Assembly (NCBI RefSeq): GCF_029338255.1
Contig: NZ_CP119787.1
Span: 3,290,655 to 3,354,654, forward strand
DNA length: 64,000 nucleotides
Origin: Haloarcula halobia
GTDB lineage: Archaea; Halobacteriota; Halobacteria; Halobacteriales; Haloarculaceae
Direction: 5' to 3'
Under the pieces are notes generated by a model, which saw only the letters and a list, made by a program, of their open reading frames with translations, did no database searches and had not been told where the DNA came from. The position numbers and the translations under genes were made by a program. Positions 54,996-64,000 of this stretch are shown in pieces (within the stretch, counting starts at the first letter, position 1; each line of letters opens with the position of its first letter).

Positions 54996-56050
54996 TCAGA
55001 AGCCGCTGACGAAGATGGCGAGCCACTCGCCCACCTCGCGGCGCTTGGTGACCCGCACCTCCTCGACCCACTTGACCCACTGGAAGCCACGCCGTCCGGG
55101 CGCGACCAGGCGCATCGGGAAGCCGTGGCCGTGCGAGAGGCGCTCGCCGTCGACGTGCGTCGCGAGGACGGCATCACGGGCCTCGTCGATGGGGAGGCTC
55201 CAGCGGTAGCCCGTGACCGAGCGGAACTGGACCCACGCCGCTGGGTCGTCCGGGTCGGCGGCCGCGAGCAGGTCGCCCACGCGGACGCCCTGCCACGCGT
55301 GGTCGGAGTACCACCCGCTCGTGCAGTCGAGCAGACCCTCCCGCGTCGCATCCGCCGAGAGGTCGTCGACCCCGTACTCGGCGGGCGTCGAGACGCGACC
55401 CACGACCGACAGCGACCAGTCGGCCGGGTCGACCGGGTCCGGGTCGTCGGCGACCCGCTGGTCACCGGGAAGCGGTTGCCCTCGCCGCTGCCCTCCTCGC
55501 GCGACCCCGTGTACCGCCGGTCGGCTCCCGCGGTGTCCAGCAGGTCGTTGACCGGTCGCTGGAACCGCCAGACGAGCGCGCCCGCGGTGACGACGCCGGC
55601 GTAGCGGAGGACGTCGCGGCGCCGGCCCACGGTGGCCCGCGTGGGCCGGTGGTAGCGATAGCGCAGGTGTGTTGCCAGGAGGACGGGCACCAGCAGGCCG
55701 AGGCCGACGTGGAGGTGAAAGAGCCCCCACGGCCCCAGGTCGAGCGACCCGCCGAACACCCACCAGACGCCGGTCGCCAGGGCCGCCGTCACGTCGGCCG
55801 CGAGCAGTAGGGAGAGAACCCGCCGGCCGGTGAGCCGCGCGGGCGAGACCCGGTGGGAGACTCGCCACAGCTTCATCGGCACCAAGGCGACGAGCACCAC
55901 CCCCGCGATGGCGTGGAGGTCGATGAGCCACGCACCACGCGGCGTCCCGGCCCAGATGGTCGCCACGCCGGTCGCGAGTAGCGTCGTGACGGCGACGAAG
56001 AGACTCCAGTCGACGGCGCGTGGCGACGGGACGACCCGGCGAACGTCCAT
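54996..56050 (-). CDS. membrane-anchored molybdopterin oxidoreductase, one-base frameshift
   Basis: Read as about 351 residues from MDVRRVVPSPRAVDW at 56050. The N-terminal third has about four helices with histidines (LIDLHAIAGVVLVALVPMK, LFHLHVGLGLLVP, LRYRYHRPTRA), like a cytochrome b-type anchor. A base is missing near 55475. The C-terminal domain is of the sulfite-oxidase molybdopterin type: RVADDPDPVDPADWSLSVVG, LLDCTSGWYSDHAWQGV with the molybdenum Cys, and GHGFPMRLVAPGRRGFQWVK. Substrate not known. Confidence 0.82.
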
Positions 56051-56144
56051 GGCAGTCCTTGGCACCGAACGGCCAAATACTGCCGGGCGTGTTCGACGGT
56101 CTGACCGGCACTCGGGAGCGGTAAATACGTCTGACGTGGAAGTT

Positions 56145-56390
56145 ATGATCGCAGGCTACCAACGTGCCACTATGGCCTGCCTACAGACGCGGCTCCTGGG
56201 TGTCCAGCTGGTGGCGCTGGCGACGGCGGTCGTCGGCGAGGTGGTCGGGTCGCGAGCCGTGACCACGGTCGGCGTCGTAGCCTTTTCCCTCGTGCTGGCG
56301 GCGGCGCTCGTCGCGAGGGCCAGCGAGCGAGTCGCAGGCGTCCTCAACGGCGGACCGGCCGATCCTGCCTCGCGGCGGACCGAGCGCTGA
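56145..56390 (+). CDS. small two-helix membrane protein
   Basis: Starting at the ATG at 56145 the peptide is 81 residues; an ATG at 56172 gives 72. Two hydrophobic helices (about LLGVQLVALATAVVGEVVG and TTVGVVAFSLVLAAALVA) are followed by a polar tail. The promoter-like TAAATA at 56122 supports the first ATG. No known family; the gene is divergent from the molybdopterin enzyme. Confidence 0.5.
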   Translation: MIAGYQRATMACLQTRLLGVQLVALATAVVGEVVGSRAVTTVGVVAFSLVLAAALVARASERVAGVLNGGPADPASRRTER

Positions 56391-56399
56391 GGCGGGCGC

Positions 56400-57358
56400 T
56401 CACCCGTAGGTTCGCCGGGCGACGACGCGCCCGCTCGCGTCGCGGACCGTGACCGTATCGCCCCCGTTGTTCCAGACCGCCCTGGTACGTCCCCAGTAGC
56501 GGTCCGTCTCGGTGTCGGTGCCGGCCCCGGTGTGGAGGGTCACCCGGTCGCCGGGGGCGAGCGTCAGCGCGTCGAACGTGTAGACGTGGTCGGCCGCGTC
56601 GGCGACCGTCCACCCGGTCAGGTCCAGCGCCGACTCGCCGCGGTTCTCGAAGACGACGTACTCGTCGTTCAGGTTCTCGTTGTCGTCGCCGGCGGCGTCG
56701 GCGTTGATCGTCGCTATCGCCAGGCCGGTCTCGCCGGCCGTGACCGTCCCGCCGTCGGCCACCGGCGTCCCCGTCGTTGCCGGGTCGACACAGCGCCAGA
56801 GGCCGCGACCGTTCTCGCGGGCCGCCGTCTCGGCGCTGTAGAACCGGTCCGCCCGCGAGAAGTCGCTGTCGTAGACCCGGCGTGACCGGTGGCGACCAGG
56901 CGGTAGTTGAACAGTCGGTCCTCGACGACGACGTACGCGAGCAGGCGGTCGTAGTAGCCCCGCCGGTCGGTCGCCGGGTCGAACGCGAGGCCGACCTCGC
57001 GGCCCAACAGGGCGTCTTTCGCGAAGTTCGAGGCGTCGGTGCCCGCCTCACGGAGACACGCCCGTCCCGCGTCGGTGTCGGGGACCCCCTCGAACTCCGC
57101 GGGGTCGTTCTCGACGTGGACCTCGGGCGTGTCGACGCCGACGAGTCGCACGGTGTCGACGGTCCCGTTCGGGTACGCGACGCGAATCGTGTCGCCGTCG
57201 ACGACGGCGGTGACGCTCACCGAAACGGTGTCCTGTGGAATCGGGCCGGCCGACCCGACGGCGGTCGGCGTCGACGCCGACGGGGCGGACGCGGAGAAAC
57301 CACCACATCCGGCGAGGGCGACCAGCAGCACGAGGGCGACGAGCGAGCGGCGGTCCAT
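56400..57358 (-). CDS. lipoprotein with thermonuclease (SNase) and lamin-tail domains, one-base frameshift
   Basis: Read as 319 residues from MDRRSLVALVLLVALAG. The lipobox LAGC indicates an exported lipoprotein. The SNase domain has VVDGDTIRVAYPNGTV, TVRLVGVDTPEVHVEN, FAKDALLGREV and YDRLLAYVVV with the catalytic Asp/Arg pattern. A C is missing near 56881; the repaired frame gives VYDSDFSRADRFYSAE. The C-terminal domain (DEYVVFENRGESALDLTGW, TLAPGDRVTLHTG) is a lamin-tail domain. Probably degrades extracellular DNA for uptake or nutrients. Confidence 0.84.
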
Positions 57359-57404
57359 CGCCGGAGAGACGGGCGGCGGGCCCACAAACCTGACGGGGGA
57401 GATT

Positions 57405-58324
57405 ATGTCGCTGGGAGCGATAGTTCGACGCAGGATGCTCGTCCCACTGCCAGTCCGCGACGTGATGACCGCCCCCGCACGAACCGGCACGAGAGACACG
57501 ACGATCGTAGCAGTGGCGGGTCGGCTGCGCGACGAGGGCATCGGCTCGCTCGTCGTCGAGGCAGATGGCGAGCCCGTCGGCATCGTCACGGAGAGCGACG
57601 TCGTCGCCGTCACGGCCGAGGGGGGCGACGCGACGGCGCTGACCGTCGGCGACGTGATGTCTTCGCCGCTCGTGACGATACGCCCGGACGCGAACATCGA
57701 GGCCGCCGTCGAGCGGTTGCGGTCCCACGGCATCAAGAAGCTGCCCGTCGTCGACGACGGCGTCCTGGTCGGCATCGTGACCACGACGGACCTCTCGCAC
57801 TACATTCCCCAGGCTCGCCCATCCGACGCCGGCGCCGGACCTCCCCACCAGCGCAAGCGGTTCACGCGCCCCGACACCGTCTACGAGGACGACGACTGGA
57901 CCTTCGAGAGCACGGCGTCGAGGACGGCATCGACGTCGGCGACCACGTCCGCTTCAGCAAGACCCTCACCGAGGAGGACGTCGAGCAGTTCGCCGAGGTC
58001 AGCGGCGACACCAACCGCCTCCACGGACGCCGAGTTCGCCGAGGGGACCCGCTTTGGCCGCCGCATCGTCCACGGCACGCTGGTCTCGGGGCTCATCAGC
58101 GCCGCGCTCGCCCGCCTGCCGGGGCTCATCATCTACATCTCACAGGAGCCAGCCACCGCGCTCCCGTCGACATCGGCGAGCGTGTCACCGCCCACTGCGA
58201 AGTCGTCGAGCGCATCAGGGACGACCGGTTCCGCCTCACGACGGCCGTCGACGGCGCCGACGGCGAGGCCGCCCTCGAGGGCGAGGCCGTCGTCATCTCG
58301 GACCCCATCCCCGAGACGCGGTGA
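57405..58324 (+). CDS. CBS-pair fused to MaoC-like (R)-hydratase, three frameshifts
   Basis: Read as about 306 residues from MSLGAIVRRRM; an inner ATG at 57435 is also possible. Two CBS repeats: VRDVMTAPARTGTRD with IVTESDVVAV and VGDVMSSPLVTIRPD with IVTTTDLSHYI. The frame continues without a break through a linker (RPDTVYEDDDWTFES) to a MaoC hot-dog domain. That domain shifts near 57908, 58022 and 58150. Repaired it reads VGDHVRFSKTLTEEDVEQF, SGDTNRLH, DAEFAEGTRFGRRIVHGTL and VDIGERVTAHCEVVE. MaoC hydrates enoyl-CoA. The CBS part may sense nucleotide charge. Confidence 0.72.
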
Positions 58325-59376
58325 TCAGAGGCCAAGCAGGACGACGAGTGCGGCGGCGATCCAGACGATCTTCAGGCCGGTGTTCACGACGATGACCTTC
58401 GTCCCGAACTCCCGGCCCCAGATGCCGTACTGGAACGGGATGGAGCGCTTGAACGTCGAGACGGCAAAGGAGACGATGCCGCCGACGAGCATCGTCGCGA
58501 CGGCGGTGCGGGCGGTGAAGGTGCCGTCGGCGATGAGCGGTGCGATGACGGCCGCCCCGAGGTCGTATCCAGTGCGTAGGCGGCGACGACGGGTGCGGCC
58601 GCACCGGGCAGGCCGAGCGACCCGGCGAGCGCGTCGGCGGTGGCAGTGACGCTCGCCCCGCCCGGGCCAAGCAGCGCGAGCAGTTCCTCGGAGTAGGCGA
58701 CCAGCAGCGAGACGACGACGTAGATGGCGACCAGTCGCGGGAGGATGTCCCGGATCCGGTCCAGCGTCTGCCCGTAGGCCTCCCGGACCGCGGCCTCGCG
58801 GCTCTCGGGGCCGTCGGTACCCGCATCGGGAGCGTTCCCGTCGTCGGCCCGCCCGCCGTCGGTGCTGGCGTCGAGGTCCGCTGTGCGGCGCGTCGACCCG
58901 TCGAGCAAGAGCGCGCCGGCGACGATGCCGGTCAGCGTTATCGCCAGCGCGACCAGCCCCCGTGTCGCGACGTAGAGCACCCCGACCTCGAGGCCGAGGA
59001 TGGGGATGAGGACCGGCGCGTAGAAGGTCACGATGTGCTGGGCGAAGCCGAAGAAGGTGTTTATCGTCACCGCGACCAGCGTCGCGCGGTCGTCGAGGAC
59101 GCCCGACTCCCGGAAATCCGCGAGCATGCCGTAGCCCGCGGTGGTCGAGGCCGTCGTGGTCAGGATGGCGGTGCCCACCTCGTCGGGGAGATTCGCCGGG
59201 TCGGTGAGGTACCGCGAGACCGCCGCGATGCGCTCGACGAGGCCGAAGGCGACCGCGAGGTTCGCGAGGAAGACCCCCAGCGAGAGAAAGACCACGATGC
59301 GAAGCACCCGGTCGGCGACGGTCACGAGGACGTCGGCGAGCGGCGGCGTCGCGAGGACGGGAGCCACGGTCTGCAC
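58325..59376 (-). CDS. nucleoside-recognition/gate-domain membrane protein, one-base frameshift
   Basis: Read as about 350 residues; I use the GTG at 59376, but a TTG at 59403 or a later GTG is possible. Two gate-domain halves (each with TTTASTTAGYGMLADFRES or AAVIAPLIADGTFTARTA) flank a charged, Thr/Asp-rich linker. A base is missing near 58570; the repaired frame is YALGYDLGAAVIAPL. Such proteins (YjiH/SpmA-SpmB type) are thought to be transporters or channels. Substrate unknown. Confidence 0.68.
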
Positions 59377-59427
59377 GGTCGGTAGTGAGGCGGTGACCGG
59401 CAAATGTCCGTCGATGGCCGTCCGACC

Positions 59428-60003
59428 TTAGACGAGCACCCGGACGACGCCAAAGAGCACCAGCACGCCGAGCACGTCGCTGACGTTGGTGACGACCGGG
59501 ATGACGATGTCGTCGGGATCCAGCTCGAACCGGTAAGCGGCGTAGGCCGTCACCGCCGTGACGACGACCACCAGCGCAGCCAGCACGAGACCACTCGTCG
59601 TCGCGACGACGACGACCGTCAGGAATGGGAGCTGGACGGTCCCGAGCAGCGCCTGGAGCGCCCACGCGCCGGCCCCGACCAGCGGGAAGACCGTCAGCGC
59701 CAGCGCCACCGTCGCGACGGCGTTGCCCCCGAGCCGGTCGTCCGTGGGGTGAAACGAGACGATGCCGAGGTGGACCGCCGTCGAGAGCCTCGCGGCCAGG
59801 ATACTTCCGAGGTTGCCCGCCATCCCGATGGTGACGGGGACGAGGACCAGCAGCGTGGGGTACTGCAGCAACACCGACTCGAACGTATCGAGCACGATGC
59901 CGCTCCCGAGTTCGATGGACGTCAGCACGACCAGCACGGGGAGCATGCGCCGCATGATGCCCCGGACCGACCACTGGTCGACGTACGTCGACACGTCAGC
60001 CAC
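59428..60003 (-). CDS. MgtE-type cation transporter membrane domain, half 2
   Basis: A 191-residue protein starting at GTG 60003, which overlaps the preceding gene by 8 bp. It contains about five helices with VPVTIGMAGNLGSILAARLST, the MgtE C-terminal signature, and VVTNVSDVLGVLVLF at the end. It lacks the cytosolic N and CBS domains, so it is a stand-alone membrane half. It probably dimerises with the half encoded at 59996-60574 to move Mg2+. Confidence 0.83.
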   Translation of the reverse strand: MADVSTYVDQWSVRGIMRRMLPVLVVLTSIELGSGIVLDTFESVLLQYPTLLVLVPVTIGMAGNLGSILAARLSTAVHLGIVSFHPTDDRLGGNAVATVALALTVFPLVGAGAWALQALLGTVQLPFLTVVVVATTSGLVLAALVVVVTAVTAYAAYRFELDPDDIVIPVVTNVSDVLGVLVLFGVVRVLV

Positions 60004-60574
60004 CCCCCAGCGCCAGGACGATGCGGGTCGCGACCAGCAGCGTCGCGACGCCGACCACGTCCCCCGTCGTCGTCACCACCGGCCCCGCGAGCGTGTCGGG
60101 GTTCAGGCCCCGCCGGTAGCCGACGAAGACGACCGAGACCACGACGACGGTCAGGATGAGCCCCGAGACGACGCCCGCGAGCAGTGCGATGGCGACCAGC
60201 GTCGCCAGCGGCGCCGACGGCCGGCCCAGCGCGGTGAGCAACCCCACCGCGAGCACCGCCGAGAGCATGCTGACGAGCACGCCGTTGGCCAGCGACGCCG
60301 CGACGGCCGCGTTGACGCGCTCGTCCGCGAGCGAGAGCGTCGGGTCGACCAGCCCCTGGTGAAGCGCAGACCCGAGCCGGCCACCGAGCGATCCGTAGAC
60401 GTTCCCGCGGGTCGCAAGCAGCGCGGGCACGAGCACCAGCAGGCCGGCCACCTGCTCGGTTTCCGGCGTCCATCCCCCGAGGACGACGCCCGCAAAGAGG
60501 CCACCGACTGCACTGAGGACCAGTACCGGAACGGACTCCCGATAGGCCTCGGTGGCGATCTCGCGGACGGTCAT
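59996..60574 (-). CDS. MgtE-type cation transporter membrane domain, half 1
   Basis: A 192-residue protein from the ATG at 60574 (MTVREIATEAYRES). VPALLATRGNVYGSLGGRLG and VVTTTGDVVGVATLLVAT are MgtE-family segments. Its stop overlaps the second half, a strong sign of translational coupling. Two half-transporters in tandem are a known arrangement in haloarchaea. No regulatory domains are encoded beside them. Confidence 0.84.
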   Translation of the reverse strand: MTVREIATEAYRESVPVLVLSAVGGLFAGVVLGGWTPETEQVAGLLVLVPALLATRGNVYGSLGGRLGSALHQGLVDPTLSLADERVNAAVAASLANGVLVSMLSAVLAVGLLTALGRPSAPLATLVAIALLAGVVSGLILTVVVVSVVFVGYRRGLNPDTLAGPVVTTTGDVVGVATLLVATRIVLALGGG

Positions 60575-60684
60575 TACCGACAGCATCCGAGCGCAGTCGC
60601 AAAAAGGGACCGAAGGCCCGACAGCGGGCCGTGCACCAGCCCGTCGGCTACCGGAGCGACCGTCTGCTGGCGGAGTCGGTGCGC

Positions 60685-61087
60685 TCAGTCCTCGTCTCGC
60701 TCGCTGCTGACGACCAGTACCGAGCGGTCGGTCCCGAGGATGACGTCCTGCGTGACGCTCCCGAACAGCGCCTTGCCGGCGGGCGAGCGCTTGCGGCCGG
60801 CGAGGACGATCAGGTCCGCGTCCTGGTCGTCGGCGACGGCGGATGGCCGCCCCGGGATCCCCGCTGGTGCCTTCGAGAGAGACGTCGATTCCGGCGTCCT
60901 CGAGCAGTTCCTTCGCCCGACGGACCGACGCGATCTGCGTGACGAACGCCCCTTCGCGGTTCTGTTCGAAGTCGTGTACCAGCGTGACGTGGACCGACTC
61001 GGTATCGAGTGGCAGACTCGTGAGTTCGGTGGCCTGTGCTCGCGCGCGTGTCTCGTCACGGTCGATGCCGACGACGATCTCGTACAT
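60685..61087 (-). CDS. universal stress protein (UspA), frameshift
   Basis: Read as about 133 residues from MYEIVVGIDRDETRA. The two USP halves: VHVTLVHDFEQNREGA and, after a shift near 60853, AVADDQDADLIVLAGRKRSP with GKALFGSVTQDVILGTDRSV. The ATP-binding G-2x-G-9x-G(S/T) pattern is partly seen in the latter. A two-base loss in a CGCGCC run would explain the shift. UspA proteins help in stress survival. Confidence 0.82.
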
Positions 61088-61131
61088 ACCCCACGGTAGT
61101 CAGAGCGGGGTCAAAATACTGTGGGCCAGTC

Positions 61132-63033
61132 TCACGCGATGAGAACGGTGGGGCCGGTCGACGGGGCCGTACAGCCGTGGCGACGCCCGTCTGTGTCGAC
61201 GACGTTCAGCTTGCCGTCGGCGCGGTGCAGGCGCCCCTCGGCGTCGAACTCGCCGTAGTCGCCGGTCGGATACCACTCGCCTCTGGTCGTGCTCGCCGCG
61301 ACGTCGCGGGTCTCCCAGTAGCGGTCGGCGACGTGGTCCCCCCGGAACAGGATCTCGCCGTCCTCGCCCAGGGCCATCTCGGTCCCGGGCAGGGGCGACC
61401 CTAGCGCCGTCGGGGCCGAGGACCCGTGTGGCGTCACGCACCCGACGCCCGTCAGTTCCGTCGTCCCGTACACTTCGCTCACCGGGACGCCACAGCCCCA
61501 CAGGAACTGGAGGCGCTCGGCCCCGAGGCCGTCGCCCCCCGAGAGCGCGTACTCGAGGTTCTCCAGGCCGAACGACTCGCGCAGGGGCGCGAAGACGAGG
61601 CGTTCGGCCGCGGTATCGGTGAGCGACTCCCCGCCGCCGTCGCGCAGCTGCTGGCCCCGCTCGACCGCCCGGCCGTCGGCGAGGCGCCCCTTGACGCCGC
61701 CCAGGTCGTCGATGTGTGCCGCCAGTGCGTCCGCCAGGCGGTCGTAGACCCGCGGGAGGCCGACGAGGACCTCCGGGCTGAGCAGTCGCAGGCCCGCGAG
61801 CAGGTCGTCGCTCGGGACGTACGCGGCGGCCGCACCGCTGTCCCACAGGTAGTAGGTCGCGACCCGCTGGAAGACGTGCGACAGCGGGAGCGAACAGGTC
61901 CCGGTCCCCCCCGACGGGACGGGGAACTGATCGCCCAGCATCGCCACCGCCGCCAGCAGGTTCTGGTGTGAGAGCCCGACGCCCAGCGGTTCGGCCTCGG
62001 TGTCGAGTTCGTGGACGACGGTGGCGACGTCGTCCGGATCGGCCTCGAAGCCCGGCAGCGCGGGTCGGTCGCCCCTGGGGAGGTCGGCGACGTCGAAGAC
62101 GGTCCCGGCGGCCCCGGCCACCGCCTCGCTCGGGTCGCCGTCGGTCACCAGCGCGTCGATGCCCGCCGTCGTCTCGGTCGCGACAGCCCGCTCCTCGTCG
62201 AACCCGGAGTAGATGGGAACGGAGACGACCCCGGCGAGATGACAGGCCAGGTCGGCGACCGACCACTCGTAGCACGGGCGGGTGCGAATCCCGAGGTCGT
62301 CCCCGGCTCGACGCCGGCGTCGAGAAAGCCCGCGGCGACGGCCGGCGTCCCGGTAGAGCGTCTCGAAGGTTCGCGTCTCGAACTGGCCGTCCTCGTAGGC
62401 GTACGCCGCCGTCCGGTCGCCGTGCCGGTCGGCGAGGCCGCGGATCCAGTCCGCCATCGAGCCGTGTGGAATCGAGACGGCCCCGCCGACGTGGACGTCG
62501 CTCCCCAGGCGGACGCTCTCCTCGGACGCGTCGTAGGTCCGGTCGTCGTCGCGGGACTTGTTCAGCTTGCCCGGACTGTAGTCGTAGTCCTCGGGGACCG
62601 TCTCCGAGAAGTACTCGCCGTAGTTCTGGTCGACGTCGGCCCCGGCGATGTGGGAGTCCAGCCAGTCTCTCGCGAACTCGAGGACGTCGACGGTGATGGG
62701 TTCGCCCGCCTCGTGCTTCTCGCGGAACTCGCGGACGGTCTCGGCGAACTCTGCGTGCATCTCGCGGTGATTGTAGAAGCAGTCCGCACAGTCCATCGCG
62801 TACCCGCAGTCCTGCATGAACTCCTCCTCGTCGCCGAAGTGGTACTCGGTGTACCGCTCCAGCTCCCGGAGGATGTCGCCGATCGCCGCCTCCGAGTGGC
62901 CCTCGTCGACGGCGACATAGAGGTCGTTCAGCAGACCAAAGAGGTGCTTGTGCTGTTCGTCGAACCTGTCGATGTCGGTGCTGTATCGCTCGTCGACCCA
63001 CTCGATGAACGTCTCCCCCGGCCCGGATGCCAT
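61132..63033 (-). CDS. bacteriohemerythrin fused to a degenerate acyl-CoA synthetase-like domain
   Basis: A 633-residue protein. Residues 1-140 are a bacteriohemerythrin: H28 (DEQH), H65 and E69 ([10 protein letters not shown]), H89 and H93 (NHREMH), H128 and D133 (SHIAGADVD) give the full di-iron ligand set. From about residue 192 an AMP-binding fold follows: [21 protein letters not shown] (521-532) and [11 protein letters not shown] (586-596). But the P-loop motif YTSGTTGxPKG is replaced by [13 protein letters not shown] (about 340-352), and the C-terminal lobe with the catalytic Lys is absent. So adenylation looks impossible. A short stretch near 62300-62340 carries two compensating shifts. 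Role unknown; perhaps an oxygen-sensing scaffold. Confidence 0.8.
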   Translation of the reverse strand: MASGPGETFIEWVDERYSTDIDRFDEQHKHLFGLLNDLYVAVDEGHSEAAIGDILRELERYTEYHFGDEEEFMQDCGYAMDCADCFYNHREMHAEFAETVREFREKHEAGEPITVDVLEFARDWLDSHIAGADVDQNYGEYFSETVPEDYDYSPGKLNKSRDDDRTYDASEESVRLGSDVHVGGAVSIPHGSMADWIRGLADRHGDRTAAYAYEDGQFETRTFETLYRDAGRRRGLSRRRRRAGDDLGIRTRPCYEWSVADLACHLAGVVSVPIYSGFDEERAVATETTAGIDALVTDGDPSEAVAGAAGTVFDVADLPRGDRPALPGFEADPDDVATVVHELDTEAEPLGVGLSHQNLLAAVAMLGDQFPVPSGGTGTCSLPLSHVFQRVATYYLWDSGAAAAYVPSDDLLAGLRLLSPEVLVGLPRVYDRLADALAAHIDDLGGVKGRLADGRAVERGQQLRDGGGESLTDTAAERLVFAPLRESFGLENLEYALSGGDGLGAERLQFLWGCGVPVSEVYGTTELTGVGCVTPHGSSAPTALGSPLPGTEMALGEDGEILFRGDHVADRYWETRDVAASTTRGEWYPTGDYGEFDAEGRLHRADGKLNVVDTDGRRHGCTAPSTGPTVLIA

Positions 63034-63108
63034 ACGTGTCTTTCAGAAATTCGAATACAAAAAACGCCAAACCGATTCCCAGCGGGTGAAAACCTCCGCT
63101 GGCCCGGA

Positions 63109-64000
63109 TCAGTCGCCGAACGGGCCGCCACCGCCGCCGCCCATGCCACCCATGCCGCCCATGCCCCCGCCACCGCCGCCGCCCTGCTGCATCTGTTTCA
63201 TCATCCGCTCCATGTCGCCGTCGCCCATGCCCTGGAACTGCTTTAACATCTGCTCCATCTGCTTGTGCTGCTGGAGCAGCTCGCGGACGCGTTCCTCGGG
63301 TTTGCCCGACCCGCGGGCGATGCGCTCGGTCCGGGACTGGCCGACGACGCGGGGGTTCTCCAGCTCCTCGTCGGTCATCGAGTCCATGATGACCTCGAAG
63401 TCGACCATCCGTTCCTGGGTGACGTCCATGGCGTCGTCGGGCAGGCTGGTCCATCAGCCCGCCGCCAAGGCCCGGAATCATGTCCAGCACCTGGTCGAGG
63501 GGGCCCATCTTGTTCATCGTCTGCATCTGCTTTCGCATGTCGTTGAGGGTGAAGGGCCCGTCCATCATGTCCTCGGGGTCCCAGTCCTCGTCTTCCTCCT
63601 GGGTCTCGGTCATCGCGCGCTCGACGCGCTCGGTGAGTTGCTTCAGGTCGCCCATCCCCAGCAGGCGGGAGATGAACCCCGAGGGCTCGAAGCGCTCGAT
63701 GTCCTTGACGGTCTCCCCCGACCCGAGGAAGGCGATGGTCGAGTCCGTCTCGTTGACGGCGGCGAGTGCGCCCCCACCTTTCGCCGTCCCGTCGAGCTTG
63801 GTGATGACGACGCCGTCGATGCCGATGGCCGACTCGAAGTCGGCGGCCTGGCTCTTGGCGCTCTGCCCCATCGCGGCGTCCAGCACCAGCAGGTTCCGGT
63901 CGGGGTTCACCTCGGCCTCGATTCGCTCGATCTGCTCGATGAGCTCCTCGTTGAGCCCGTCCCGACCGGCGGTGTCGACGATGCGGACGTCGGCCTCTTT
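63109..64000 (-). CDS. srp54: signal recognition particle GTPase SRP54, 5' part beyond window, one frameshift
   Basis: Runs from the right edge to a stop at 63109. The NG domain shows [30 protein letters not shown] and [15 protein letters not shown]. The M domain ([33 protein letters not shown]) shifts near 63449. Past the shift it reads [18 protein letters not shown] and [20 protein letters not shown], then a Gly/Met tail ending GGPFGD. SRP54 is essential for membrane targeting, so the shift (two bases lost) is almost surely an error in the sequence. The N-terminal part is outside the window. Confidence 0.93.

Noticed and set aside
61100..63910. A 936-codon frame joining SRP54 to the segment beyond
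   Set aside because: Past the M-domain shift the translation becomes Arg-rich and runs out of frame through the hemerythrin fusion gene. It is an artefact of the frameshift.

Overview
The window comes from a haloarchaeon. The support is an acidic proteome with mostly G/C-ending codons, a full archaeosine tRNA-modification set (tgtA, arcS, raSEA), trmY, an STT3-type oligosaccharyltransferase, Tat-lipoprotein signals, SRP54 with a Gly/Met-rich tail, and promoters with a TTTAT-type box about 30 nt before the start codon, as expected for leaderless transcripts. No rRNA, tRNA or CRISPR array was recognised.

Region 1 (1 to about 16.5 kb) is an accessory island with lower-GC stretches, ending in a tyrosine recombinase. 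On the minus strand it holds an Mrr-like nuclease (cut by the window edge), a two-helix membrane protein, a compact mre11-rad50-nurA-herA operon and a zinc-ribbon protein. On the plus strand it holds an unrecognised 249-residue protein and a 1,569-residue protein that joins a sacsin/GHKL-type ATPase to a C-terminal PD-(D/E)XK-like (DUF3883-like) domain. The content (two nuclease-ATPase modules, a restriction-type nuclease and an integrase) looks like a defence island. The GHKL-nuclease unit and the four-gene DNA-end-processing operon are the best candidates for an undescribed system.

Region 2 (17-22 kb) holds surface-glycan genes: a GT2 with membrane anchors, a GT4, a damaged NAD-dependent epimerase and a Gfo/Idh/MocA oxidoreductase. 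Region 3 (22-28.5 kb) holds trmY, a VanZ-like protein, a large Tat lipoprotein, a NUDIX hydrolase, an RHH/PIN toxin-antitoxin pair and tgtA. Region 4 (28.5-35.3 kb) is a catabolic unit: a ribose-type ABC transporter operon with a cyclase-family hydrolase, and a divergent acetamidase/formamidase. An orphan IS200/IS605-like hairpin end lies between them.

Region 5 (35.6-49 kb) is core-like: methyltransferase, CBS protein, arcS, STT3-like enzyme, raSEA, purSQ, a sensor pair and purU. Region 6 (49-64 kb) holds etfBA, a second toxin-antitoxin pair, an isoprenyl diphosphate synthase operon, a molybdopterin oxidoreductase, a nuclease/lamin-tail lipoprotein, a CBS-MaoC fusion, split MgtE transporters, UspA, a hemerythrin fused to a degenerate adenylating domain, and SRP54 (cut by the right edge).

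Many genes, including essential ones such as SRP54, carry single small indels, densest from 46 to 64 kb. I read these mainly as consensus errors. Such genes are listed as one CDS with the shift position given. Three in-frame TAG codons and several tandem duplications of a gene tail plus hairpin element are reported as findings.
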